28,850 bases of DNA, from positions 1 to 28,850 of the IMG/VR virus record IMGVR_UViG_3300049491_000314; one strand, given 5' to 3'. Source of the stretch: a virus. A program made the translations under genes and the position numbers. This document shows, piece by piece, positions 6,343 through 11,468 of this stretch (position 1 is its first letter; each line of letters opens with the position of its first letter). Under the pieces are notes generated by a model. It ran no database searches and had not been told where the DNA came from. It saw nothing but the letters and a program-made list of their open reading frames with translations.

Positions 6343-6638
6343 GACGCCACCGCCGTTCCGGTCATGGCGCTGAGGTCGCGCACCAGCTCGATCATCCTCA
6401 CGCTCGAGGCGATCGTCAGCGCCAACTCCGCGCCCTCGGCCCCACCGTCCAGCAGCATCACGCCCGCCAGCGCGGCCATGATCTCGGGTCTGCCGTTCAG
6501 GTGCGCGAGCACCGCAAGCGTCGCCTCCCGCTCGTCGCCGGCCGACAGCTTGGCCGCCAAGTCCCGCAGCTGCGGGGCGCTGTCCGCCAGCGCCGTCAGC
6601 CGATCCCGGTACCGCTCCGCTCGATTCCGTGTGTCCAT
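6339..6638 (-). CDS. first gene of the leftward operon: hypothetical helical protein, 99 aa
   Basis: The ATG at 6638 has a GGGGAGGG site 5 bases upstream and lies about 39 bases from the predicted transcription start. An in-frame TTG at 6677 falls on that start point and is rejected. The protein is helical with charged N-terminal and hydrophobic C-terminal halves (IMAALAGVMLLDGGAEGAEL). It resembles the 94-aa product two genes downstream. First genes of early phage operons often act against host functions; nothing in the sequence says so here. Confidence 0.72.
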   Translation of the reverse strand: MDTRNRAERYRDRLTALADSAPQLRDLAAKLSAGDEREATLAVLAHLNGRPEIMAALAGVMLLDGGAEGAELALTIASSVRMIELVRDLSAMTGTAVAS

Positions 6639-6683
6639 GCCGTCCCTCCCCTTTGCGTCGCGCCATCGCGTCGACAAGGAGAG

Positions 6684-6711
6684 ATTATGCGTATCGGTAT
6701 GAGTCTGTCAA
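6684..6711 (-). promoter_or_regulatory. leftward sigma70-type promoter
   Basis: Read on the minus strand: TTGACA (6711-6706), a 16-bp spacer, then CATAAT (6689-6684). The -35 is a perfect match and the -10 matches at five of six positions. The predicted start near 6677 leaves a 39-base leader with the ribosome-binding site of the first leftward gene. The ATGCGYAT octamer overlaps the -10 and touches the -35. Confidence 0.8.
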
Positions 6712-6724
6712 TGCGCATGCGTAT
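6687..6724. promoter_or_regulatory. three ATGCGYAT operator-like octamers at the leftward promoter
   Basis: Copies lie at 6687-6694 (ATGCGTAT, overlapping the -10), 6711-6718 (ATGCGCAT, a perfect palindrome sharing one base with the -35) and 6717-6724 (ATGCGTAT, overlapping the second). A fourth copy lies on the -10 of the rightward promoter. Placement on both promoters suggests binding by one regulator, perhaps the 74-aa HTH protein; this is inference. Confidence 0.5.
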
Positions 6725-6727
6725 AAA
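6699..6727 (+). promoter_or_regulatory. weak candidate promoter for the lipoprotein gene
   Basis: ATGAGT (6699-6704, keeping only the TGA core) and TATAAA (6722-6727) are 17 bp apart on the plus strand. The -10 is good, the -35 poor. It would overlap the leftward promoter face to face and start near 6734, ahead of the TTG at 6772. Offered as a possibility only. Confidence 0.3.
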
Positions 6728-6771
6728 TATTTGTGTTAGGTGACGCGCCTCAACTCCTCGCTGGGGGCGCC

Positions 6772-7074
6772 TTGAACAGATTTGCTATTCCGTTCGCATG
6801 CTTCTGCGCTGTCGCCTGCGCGTCGCGAGAGCCAGTCATCATCTACCGAGATCGGCCTCCGATGCTCGCCGCGCCATCGATGACGGCACCTCCAGGCCAG
6901 GCGCAAGGACAGCAAGCCGCCGCCGTTCCGGCGCTAGCGCTACTGGCCGAGAACGGGCAAACGTGCGGCGGGCATCGCGACTGTGCTTCCGGGCAATGCG
7001 GTCGCCAGGGTGACTCGGGCGAATACCGTTGCTACGGGACGAGACTGGCCAACGAATCGTTTGTAGCGCTGTAG
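6772..7074 (+). CDS. small secreted lipoprotein with cysteine-rich C terminus
   Basis: The chosen TTG start at 6772 follows a GGGGG stretch and gives a compact signal peptide (MNRFAIPFACFCAVAC): a short basic start, a hydrophobic core and a lipobox-like AVAC with Cys16 as the lipidated residue. A GTG at 6733 would add 13 residues and spoil the n-region. The mature protein has a proline/alanine/glutamine linker, then TCGGHRDCASGQC and a further cysteine (YRCYG). The 'C-x5-C-x-S-G-x-C' pattern is common in secreted proteins of myxobacteria. The gene lies alone between divergent promoters, the position of a moron or superinfection-exclusion gene; that role is inferred. Lipidation and envelope location are predictions from sequence. 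Confidence 0.62.
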   Translation: MNRFAIPFACFCAVACASREPVIIYRDRPPMLAAPSMTAPPGQAQGQQAAAVPALALLAENGQTCGGHRDCASGQCGRQGDSGEYRCYGTRLANESFVAL

Positions 7075-7168
7075 GGCTCTACCATACCCAAGGGGTTTCT
7101 GGTCCTTCTCGATCACAGGCTTTCTGCTCATGGGCATAGTTTCGTTTGTGAAACCATGCGCCTGGGCA

Positions 7169-7197
7169 TTGACAGTATTTATCCCGATGCGCATAAC
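7169..7197 (+). promoter_or_regulatory. rightward sigma70-type promoter
   Basis: TTGACA (7169-7174), a 17-bp spacer and CATAAC (7192-7197). It shares CCGATRCGCATAA with the -10 region of the leftward promoter, and an ATGCGCAT octamer (7187-7194) overlaps its -10. The predicted start near 7204 is 2 bases before the ATG of the HTH gene, which predicts a leaderless mRNA. Confidence 0.7.
7187..7194. promoter_or_regulatory. ATGCGCAT operator-like octamer at the rightward promoter
   Basis: A perfect 8-bp palindrome overlapping the -10 element, identical to the one beside the leftward -35 at 6711-6718. Shared placement on both promoters suggests common control. Confidence 0.45.
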
Positions 7198-7205
7198 TCT
7201 TGGTG

Positions 7206-7430
7206 ATGGGTTCGACTGCCGCGGCTGCGCGACTGCGTTCATTCGCTGAAGCGAACAGCCTGAAGACTGCGGATCTCGCGAAGCGGCTCGGCTGCTCGCA
7301 GCCACACGCGTCGCGATTGCTGAACGGCGCCATGCCGTCCGTGCGCCTCGCGTTCCGCATCCAGCGCGCCACCAAGAACCACGTGAAGGCGTCCGACTGG
7401 GCCGAGGAAGCTGAAGAGGCGTCGCAATGA
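7206..7430 (+). CDS. Cro/CI-like helix-turn-helix regulator, 74 aa
   Basis: Residues 20-41 (KTADLAKRLGCSQPHASRLL) form a typical XRE-type HTH, followed by 'P-S-V-x3-F-x-I-x-x-A-T' and a tryptophan near the end, as in small Cro-like repressors. The length fits Cro rather than a CI with a cleavable C-terminal domain. GTG at 7203 and TTG at 7200 are also in frame, but the predicted transcription start near 7204 favours ATG 7206 and leaves no room for a ribosome-binding site. It is the first gene of the rightward operon. The likely targets are the ATGCGYAT octamers on both promoters (inference). It could instead be a replication-linked HTH. Confidence 0.75.
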   Translation: MGSTAAAARLRSFAEANSLKTADLAKRLGCSQPHASRLLNGAMPSVRLAFRIQRATKNHVKASDWAEEAEEASQ

Positions 7431-7552
7431 ACGCTGCACGCTTGCCGATTACTTACGAAGTTCACGCTTCGCCACCCCCAGGGGCTGGCATTCGTGCCGC
7501 GACATGCCCGGAAACGACCAGCGTTTACGCGCAGTGGTTCCCTGGACGGTGA
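7427..7552 (+). CDS. 41-aa micro-protein
   Basis: An ATG overlaps the HTH gene stop as ATGA and has an AGAGG site 8 bases upstream. The product begins MNAARLPITYEVHASPPPGA and ends in AQWFPGR. It is short, proline-rich and has one cysteine; no family is recognised. The coupled start and absence of any competing frame in this gap support it as a real gene. Confidence 0.5.
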   Translation: MNAARLPITYEVHASPPPGAGIRAATCPETTSVYAQWFPGR

Positions 7553-7555
7553 GCT

Positions 7556-7666
7556 ATGAGCGACGCCGCGAGCACTTCTCAAGAGTCCACGTCTGCCGTT
7601 GAGCCGACGTCTCTCCCCCGCGATGCCGCTCCAGCAGGCGTGGACGTTGTCTTGGAGGGCGCATGA
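7556..7666 (+). CDS. 36-aa micro-protein
   Basis: It starts at an ATG with a GGTGAG site and ends in an ATGA overlap with the next gene. The sequence (MSDAASTSQESTSAVEP, then TSLPRDAAPAGVDVVLEGA) is Ser/Thr/Ala-rich and probably disordered. The start lies only 4 bases past the previous stop. A 17-codon frame from the GTG at 7549 is a less likely alternative. Function unknown. Confidence 0.5.
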   Translation: MSDAASTSQESTSAVEPTSLPRDAAPAGVDVVLEGA

Positions 7667-7899
7667 GACCTCGCGACGTTGGCCGCGCAGTGATCGTGCG
7701 TACGCGCTGGGGCTCTTGGCGCGGCGTGCTGGTGCTTGCAGCGCCCCACGAACGCGTCTGCATGGTGCGACCTACCGAGCCAGGCAAAGGCTGGAGCACG
7801 ACCGCGCTGGAGCTGCGCAAGGACGTCGTCGACTTCGACCCGGGCACGACCGAGAGCCGTGCAGTGCTGCGGTTGGTCGCGGGGGGCAGGGCGCTGTGA
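7663..7899 (+). CDS. small basic beta-rich protein, 78 aa
   Basis: ATGA and GTGA overlaps bound the gene. The sequence alternates hydrophobic and polar residues (RAVIVRTRWGSWRGVLVL, then ERVCMVRPT), suggesting a small beta barrel of SH3 or KOW type. That fold is inferred from the pattern alone. It sits between micro-genes and the putative replication initiator. Function unknown. Confidence 0.65.
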   Translation: MRPRDVGRAVIVRTRWGSWRGVLVLAAPHERVCMVRPTEPGKGWSTTALELRKDVVDFDPGTTESRAVLRLVAGGRAL

Positions 7900-8777
7900 T
7901 CGTCGTCACTCCGCGCGCCATGGCAGCGATCGCGCAGGCGTACCACGACCTTCGCGAGTGCGGTCGCGACCAGTCCGCCGAGGAGCTTCTCGCAGCCTTC
8001 CGCGAGCCGCAGGCGACCTTCGAACCGGAGCCAACCCCAGCGCCTGAACCGTCCCAGCCTACGGACGAAGCGGCCAAGGAAAGGGCACGTCTGCGGGCTG
8101 CCCGGTACCGCCAGAACAAGGGTGCGACGCCCCGAAACAGCGTGACGGAGCGTGACGCGTCACGCGTGACGAACGTGACGAATAGCGTGACGAATCGTGA
8201 CGTTCAGCGTGACGATTTTCGTGACGTTTCGTCCTCGCGATCGCGCGTTTCCGAAGAAGAAGAGAAGAGAAAACCCTCTGATTTCAGGGCAGTCGTTGCT
8301 GAAATTGAATCGTCAGAGAAGAGTGGGAGCTCTGAATTCCGCGCGCGCACGAGCGTGACGAATGGCGTGACGGAGCGTGACGCGTCACGTGACGAACGGC
8401 GTGACGAACGTGACGTGACGCGGCGTGACGCGCTTCGAGTTCAGCGACGCTTCACCGACGCACTCTCGGTCACCTGGGACACGCACTCCTGGCGCTCTGA
8501 GCTCGACCGCATCGCCTGCAAGCCGGAGGCGGAGCTCGCCAAGGTGCTCGAGAACCTCCAGGCCGACCCGTGGGTGAAGGACAACCGCGGCGTGGTCACC
8601 CCGGGCCACCTCCTGAAGCACTGGGACCGCTACCTGCAACCGCCCAAGGGCAAGCGCGCGCCCGTCGATGAGACGCCAGTCATCCGGCGGTACGTGAACA
8701 ACGACGCGGACGCGCAGATGCGTCGCGACCTCGCAGCCGACAGGGCTCGCATCCTCAAGGGGGTCTCCAATGGCTGA
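7896..8777 (+). CDS. putative replication initiator (lambda O-like position) with embedded iteron array
   Basis: A GTG at 7896 makes a GTGA overlap and follows GGGGGGCAGGG; an ATG at 7920 is the alternative. The 293-aa protein has a helical N-terminal part (to about residue 45), a Pro/Glu linker (PEPTPAPEPSQP), a basic segment (RARLRAARYRQNK) and a low-complexity middle (about 80-178) built of VT and RD pairs. Its conserved-looking C-terminal domain ends in VTPGHLLKHWDRYLQP, a motif resembling C termini of phage replisome-organiser proteins. The low-complexity middle is encoded by sixteen CGTGACG heptamers in two frames around an A-rich stretch, matching how lambda carries ori inside gene O. 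Position after the Cro-like gene also fits an initiator. The function is inferred from this arrangement, not from a clear HTH or helicase match. Confidence 0.55.
   Translation: MIVVTPRAMAAIAQAYHDLRECGRDQSAEELLAAFREPQATFEPEPTPAPEPSQPTDEAAKERARLRAARYRQNKGATPRNSVTERDASRVTNVTNSVTNRDVQRDDFRDVSSSRSRVSEEEEKRKPSDFRAVVAEIESSEKSGSSEFRARTSVTNGVTERDASRDERRDERDVTRRDALRVQRRFTDALSVTWDTHSWRSELDRIACKPEAELAKVLENLQADPWVKDNRGVVTPGHLLKHWDRYLQPPKGKRAPVDETPVIRRYVNNDADAQMRRDLAADRARILKGVSNG
8141..8226 (+). repeat. iteron cluster I: eight direct CGTGACG heptamers
   Basis: Direct copies start at 8141, 8151, 8165, 8174, 8186, 8196, 8208 and 8220, with spacings of 9-14 bp and most 10-12 bp, near one helical turn. One inverted copy (8158-8164) forms the perfect palindrome CGTGACGCGTCACG at 8151-8164. 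Four copies encode Val-Thr and four encode Arg-Asp, so the repeat is kept in two frames. Confidence 0.8.
8253..8340. other. A-rich segment between iteron clusters, candidate DNA unwinding element
   Basis: A 21-base all-purine run (8253-8273) is followed by an A+T-enriched stretch to about 8340, clearly lower in GC than its surroundings. Its place between two arrays of initiator-type repeats matches an unwinding element; no melting evidence is available from sequence alone. Confidence 0.5.
8354..8430 (+). repeat. iteron cluster II: eight direct CGTGACG heptamers
   Basis: Direct copies start at 8354, 8366, 8376, 8388, 8400, 8409, 8414 and 8424, and an inverted copy at 8383-8389 makes the palindrome CGTGACGCGTCACG at 8376-8389. 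The 25 bases 8365-8389 are identical to 8140-8164 in cluster I. Three copies encode Val-Thr and five Arg-Asp. Confidence 0.8.
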
Positions 8778-9228
8778 CGGCCTCGCATGCATCAGCGACG
8801 CCCTCGGGGCGAAGTCTCTCGAGCAGGCCGTGAAGCTGGCGAGTGAGTCGCACTGGCTCGACTGCTGCGTCCCGCTGCCCATCCCAAGCATCCCGCTTCG
8901 CCTCGCGACCGTCGAGCAGTCGTGGTTGCACGACATGCGGGCGAAGAACCACGACGACGAACAGGGCACCGTAGCGGCCTACAACGCCTGGGTGACTGCG
9001 AGGGCGTCTGCGGTCGCTGAGAACGAGTGCCGGCTGCGTGGGGCCATGTGGTGCTGGCGCAGGCTACGCGCGGAGCACGACGCCAGCCCGGACCCCGCGC
9101 TCAAGGCCATGTGTCGGCGCGTGCGGAGCTTCCTGGCTGACCAGTGGGGCGTGACGGATCCACCGATGAACTACGCCGATGCGCACGCAATGGCTGTGAG
9201 CACCGTGCAGGGGAGGGTGACGGGATGA
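8770..9228 (+). CDS. hypothetical protein, 152 aa, in the helicase-loader position
   Basis: The start overlaps the initiator stop by 8 bases and has an AAGGGGG site upstream. The protein is soluble and helical, with five cysteines and several tryptophans (WCWRRLRAEH). No Walker motif is present, so it is not a DnaC-type AAA+ loader. Directly after a putative initiator one expects a helicase loader or a second replisome-organiser domain, but the sequence alone does not show either. Confidence 0.7.
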   Translation: MADGLACISDALGAKSLEQAVKLASESHWLDCCVPLPIPSIPLRLATVEQSWLHDMRAKNHDDEQGTVAAYNAWVTARASAVAENECRLRGAMWCWRRLRAEHDASPDPALKAMCRRVRSFLADQWGVTDPPMNYADAHAMAVSTVQGRVTG

Positions 9229-9401
9229 GTGACGGGAAAAGCCAGGAGTGGGGCCACAATACGCGACTGCTCGGCAGCCTTGGCGTGCTGTGGCTCGTGC
9301 TGTTTCTTGGGGACTGCAAGGGCGGGCTGACTCGCCTGCGCGAGCAGGCCTGCATCTACAAGACCGGCAACCCCTCCTGCAATCAAGCGGAGAAGCCGTG
9401 A
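9225..9401 (+). CDS. small single-span membrane protein, 58 aa
   Basis: ATGA overlap with the preceding gene. Residues 15-29 (LLGSLGVLWLVLFLG) form a hydrophobic span after a polar N terminus, followed by a cysteine and positive residues (DCKGGLTRLREQACIYK). Two further cysteines lie in the tail. No lipobox is convincing because Asp precedes the first Cys. Function unknown; toxin-like or holin-like small proteins cannot be excluded. Confidence 0.6.
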   Translation: MSDGKSQEWGHNTRLLGSLGVLWLVLFLGDCKGGLTRLREQACIYKTGNPSCNQAEKP

Positions 9402-9589
9402 TGGCGATGGTGCTTGAGCTGGAACTGGACGAGGCCGAGCGACGGCTCTGCGCGCAAGCGCTGGCAGCTGAGGCTTACGCGGAACTGAACAGGTCCGCGG
9501 GCTACATCGAGAACAACCTCGGCAAGGTCTACGAAAAGGTCGCGAGGCTGATGGCACGGGCTGCCGAGCTCACGAGGGCGGGCGAATGA
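9401..9589 (+). CDS. small helical protein, 62 aa
   Basis: A GGAG site precedes GTG 9398 and ATG 9401; the ATG gives a TGATG overlap and the GTG a GTGA overlap, so the start is uncertain by one codon. The product (MAMVLELELDEAERRLCAQA...) is acidic at the start and wholly helical. No motif is recognised. It lies in the coupled chain between two small membrane proteins. Confidence 0.6.
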   Translation: MAMVLELELDEAERRLCAQALAAEAYAELNRSAGYIENNLGKVYEKVARLMARAAELTRAGE

Positions 9590-9675
9590 CGTGGCAACAG
9601 CTGCTGCTGGAGAGCCCCATCCCCTTAGCGATGGGGCTGGCGTTCGGCTACTTCGTCATCGGGAGGATGCGATGA
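9586..9675 (+). CDS. 29-aa single-span membrane micro-protein
   Basis: The frame begins and ends in ATGA overlaps. The sequence MTWQQLLLESPIPLAMGLAF followed by GYFVIGRMR has a hydrophobic stretch from residue 11 to 26 and a basic end, the layout of a small inner-membrane peptide. The perfect tiling between neighbours is the main support. Function unknown. Confidence 0.55.
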   Translation: MTWQQLLLESPIPLAMGLAFGYFVIGRMR

Positions 9676-10148
9676 CCGCGCTCTGTCTGAGTCAGCTCGA
9701 GCAGCAGCTCCGCGTGTCGGCACACGACCAGGGCGGGGAAGGGTGGACGCTCACGCTACCGATCCAGGTCAAGAACGGCTGCAACCTGCGCGAGCACCCC
9801 ATGGCGCGGCACCGCAGGGTGCTCAAAGAGCACAAGATCGTTGCCCAAGCGCTGTGGGCACGCGAGCTGCTGAACAAGCGCCATCGCCCAAGCTTTCCAC
9901 CGTATGTCGTCACCATGACGCGCATCGCCGCGCGCAAGCTGGACGATGACAACATGGTCGCGGGCTTCAAGGGCGTTCGTGACGCCGTGGCCAAGTGGCT
10001 GGGCGTGAACGACGGCGACACCAGCAAGGTGCGCTGGGTATACGCGCCCGAAGAGAAGCCGCCGCGCAACGACGACGCCACGACGCTGCGCACCGGCAAG
10101 CGCAGCGCCTACGCCTGCCGTATCCAGATCGAGGGGGCGACGACATGA
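9672..10148 (+). CDS. RusA-like Holliday junction resolvase
   Basis: The 158-aa protein has the acidic signature of RusA-type resolvases: LDDDN at 90-94, a lysine and aspartate in FKGVRDAV (K100, D104), and ND-GD at 113-116 after WLG, following the family pattern 'D-x-DN ... K ... D-x-L ... D-D'. The N-terminal TLTLPIQVKNG and HRRVLKEHK segments fit the strand and basic helix that precede it. RusA dimers cut four-way junctions by a metal-dependent reaction, useful in resolving replication and packaging intermediates. It lies in the replication module, ATGA-coupled on both sides. The N terminus is a little longer than in typical RusA proteins of about 120 residues. Confidence 0.68.
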   Translation: MTALCLSQLEQQLRVSAHDQGGEGWTLTLPIQVKNGCNLREHPMARHRRVLKEHKIVAQALWARELLNKRHRPSFPPYVVTMTRIAARKLDDDNMVAGFKGVRDAVAKWLGVNDGDTSKVRWVYAPEEKPPRNDDATTLRTGKRSAYACRIQIEGATT

Positions 10149-10315
10149 GCGATGGGCTGAAGTGGTGCTGGTGCGTTCGCGGCTCCTTCTGCTCGACGTG
10201 CGACATGTGCGAACAGCGTCACATCGACCTGGAGCGCATCAAGCTTCGTGCGGCTGCCAAGGCGAAGGCTCTTGAGGAGCAGGACGCGTCGACCGAGATC
10301 GAGGGGGCGGAGTGA
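10145..10315 (+). CDS. cysteine-rich micro-protein, 56 aa
   Basis: ATGA and GTGA overlaps bound the gene. Five cysteines lie in residues 8-22 (WCWCVRGSFCSTCDMCEQRH), enough for one zinc site, followed by a charged helix (RIKLRAAAKAKALEE). Its 3' end AGATCGAGGGGGCG repeats the 3' end of the resolvase gene exactly and serves as ribosome-binding site for the next gene. Function unknown. Confidence 0.6.
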   Translation: MSDGLKWCWCVRGSFCSTCDMCEQRHIDLERIKLRAAAKAKALEEQDASTEIEGAE

Positions 10316-10497
10316 CGCACGTATGCCCGCAGGAAGGGTGCTTCGACTGTTACAGCGAAGCGATGAACGCGCCGATTGATGCGGCCCTCCAGGCCATGCA
10401 CGACCTGTGCGTGTGGGCTTTGTGCAGTGGCAACGCGCATTGCAGCGTGGTCACGCCCACGGAGTTCAAGACCGTGTGGGAGGTCAAGTGCCGGTGA
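10312..10497 (+). CDS. cysteine-rich micro-protein, 61 aa
   Basis: GTG start in a GTGA overlap with a GAGGGGGCGGA site. Cysteines at 5, 10, 13, 33, 38, 44 and 60 are spread through the sequence (CPQEGCFDC at the start). The middle is a helix (NAPIDAALQAMHDLCVWALC). No family is recognised. The shared context with three neighbouring cysteine-rich genes suggests a cassette of small zinc-binding proteins. Confidence 0.58.
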   Translation: MTHVCPQEGCFDCYSEAMNAPIDAALQAMHDLCVWALCSGNAHCSVVTPTEFKTVWEVKCR

Positions 10498-10664
10498 CCG
10501 TCCATCCCTGCATTCGCTGCGGCTGTGCCTGCCACTGGCTGCGAGGTGGCCTGGAGCAGCGCTGTTACCACTGCTCCACGAGGTCAGTGGCGCACGTCAG
10601 CTACCACCGCATCGGCAACAGGCGCGTGACTGTGCGGACCTGGGAACGCGAGGTGATGCTGTGA
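10494..10664 (+). CDS. zinc-ribbon micro-protein, 56 aa
   Basis: GTG at 10494 in a GTGA overlap; GTG 10488 is an in-frame alternative. Residues 6-27 hold CIRCGCACHW and CYHC, a two-knuckle zinc ribbon, followed by beta-like sequence (RSVAHVSYHRIGNRRVTVRTW). Zinc binding is inferred. It could bind nucleic acid or a host protein; nothing further can be said. Confidence 0.6.
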   Translation: MTVHPCIRCGCACHWLRGGLEQRCYHCSTRSVAHVSYHRIGNRRVTVRTWEREVML

Positions 10665-10843
10665 CGCCGGAGGAAGTGGAGGCCGAGTGCTTGGCGCTTC
10701 TGCAGAGCATGATGCACATATCCGACAACAACGTCTTGTACGCCATCCTCGTGACCATCCGCTGGGCGTTCGGCAAGGACAGGTCGATGCACGAGTGGGC
10801 GGTCTACTCGTTCTGCAACGGTCGATTGGTGTGGGACCGATGA
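10661..10843 (+). CDS. hypothetical protein, 60 aa
   Basis: GTG start in a GTGA overlap. The product (MTPEEVEAECLALLQSMMHI...) is predicted helical with aromatic residues near the end (WAVYSFCNGRLVWDR). No motif recognised. Coupled to a zinc-ribbon gene on each side. Confidence 0.58.
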   Translation: MTPEEVEAECLALLQSMMHISDNNVLYAILVTIRWAFGKDRSMHEWAVYSFCNGRLVWDR

Positions 10844-11013
10844 AACGCGAGCGCCCCCAGCCCAAGCCTGTGTGGAAGCCGCGACCAATGACCACGCTGA
10901 AGCTCAACCCGCAGTACGCGCGTTGCATGCGATGCGGTGCGGACAAGCCGCCTGACACGCGCGGGTCGTGCGTGTTCTGCGGGCCTGCACCGAAACTTCC
11001 ACCGACGTTCTGA
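10840..11013 (+). CDS. zinc-ribbon micro-protein, 57 aa
   Basis: ATGA overlap start. A basic proline-rich N terminus (MKRERPQPKPVWKPRP) precedes a clear ribbon: CMRCG at 29-33 and CVFCG at 44-48. It is the last gene of the coupled replication chain; a 32-base gap with no terminator follows before the terminase genes. Confidence 0.62.
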   Translation: MKRERPQPKPVWKPRPMTTLKLNPQYARCMRCGADKPPDTRGSCVFCGPAPKLPPTF

Positions 11014-11045
11014 CCAACCTTGCGACCTGCGCACGAGGGGAATCT

Positions 11046-11468
11046 GTGGCCGCGAATCTAACGATTTCCAACGAAATCCAAGAGCTGACTCCGCAGCAAA
11101 TGCGCGTCGTAGCGCTTAGAGTTCAGGGCAAGCGTTGGAGCGAAATCGCCGACGACTTGGGCGTTACACCGTGGACGATTTGGCATTGGCGCACAACCAA
11201 CCCCGAGATCGATCGCGCGGTTGTCGAGGAGTCGATGGACTTCTTGATAGCCTCGCGTCATCGGATGGCCAAGCTGTTGCCCATGGCCGACGACGCGATC
11301 GAGGACTCGCTCAAGGTTCACAACGAAGTGCGCGACAGGCTGAGCGGCGCGAAGATGGTGCGCGACACGTTCGCCAAGAATGGCTCGGAGGCTGCGCAAG
11401 CGGCCCCTATACCAGAACGCGGCCGGCTTCATGATGATGAGCTCGACCGCGTTCTCAGCGCCGGCTAG
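11046..11468 (+). CDS. putative terminase small subunit
   Basis: The GTG at 11046 follows a GAGGGG site by 5 bases; an ATG at 10968 lies inside the previous gene. The 140-aa product has an HTH at about 30-50 (RWSEIADDLGVTPWTIWHW), followed by NPEIDRAVVEE and a long helical part (residues 60-120) suited to oligomerisation. A DNA-binding HTH plus helical core directly upstream of the large terminase is the small-subunit layout, which recognises the packaging site and assembles as a ring. The 3' end overlaps the large subunit gene. Assignment rests on context and layout. Confidence 0.68.
   Translation: MAANLTISNEIQELTPQQMRVVALRVQGKRWSEIADDLGVTPWTIWHWRTTNPEIDRAVVEESMDFLIASRHRMAKLLPMADDAIEDSLKVHNEVRDRLSGAKMVRDTFAKNGSEAAQAAPIPERGRLHDDELDRVLSAG

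Noticed and set aside
6639-6677. TTG start adding 13 residues to the first leftward gene
   Set aside because: It coincides with the predicted transcription start, while ATG 6638 has a strong ribosome-binding site.
8141-8430. CRISPR-like array
   Set aside because: Repeats are only 7 bp, spacers 2-7 bp and coding; there is no cas gene. The pattern fits iterons.
11380-11430. Upstream start of the large terminase (extra MARRLRKRPLYQ... residues)
   Set aside because: It lies deep in the small terminase gene, has no ribosome-binding site and adds a basic tail unlike terminase N termini.
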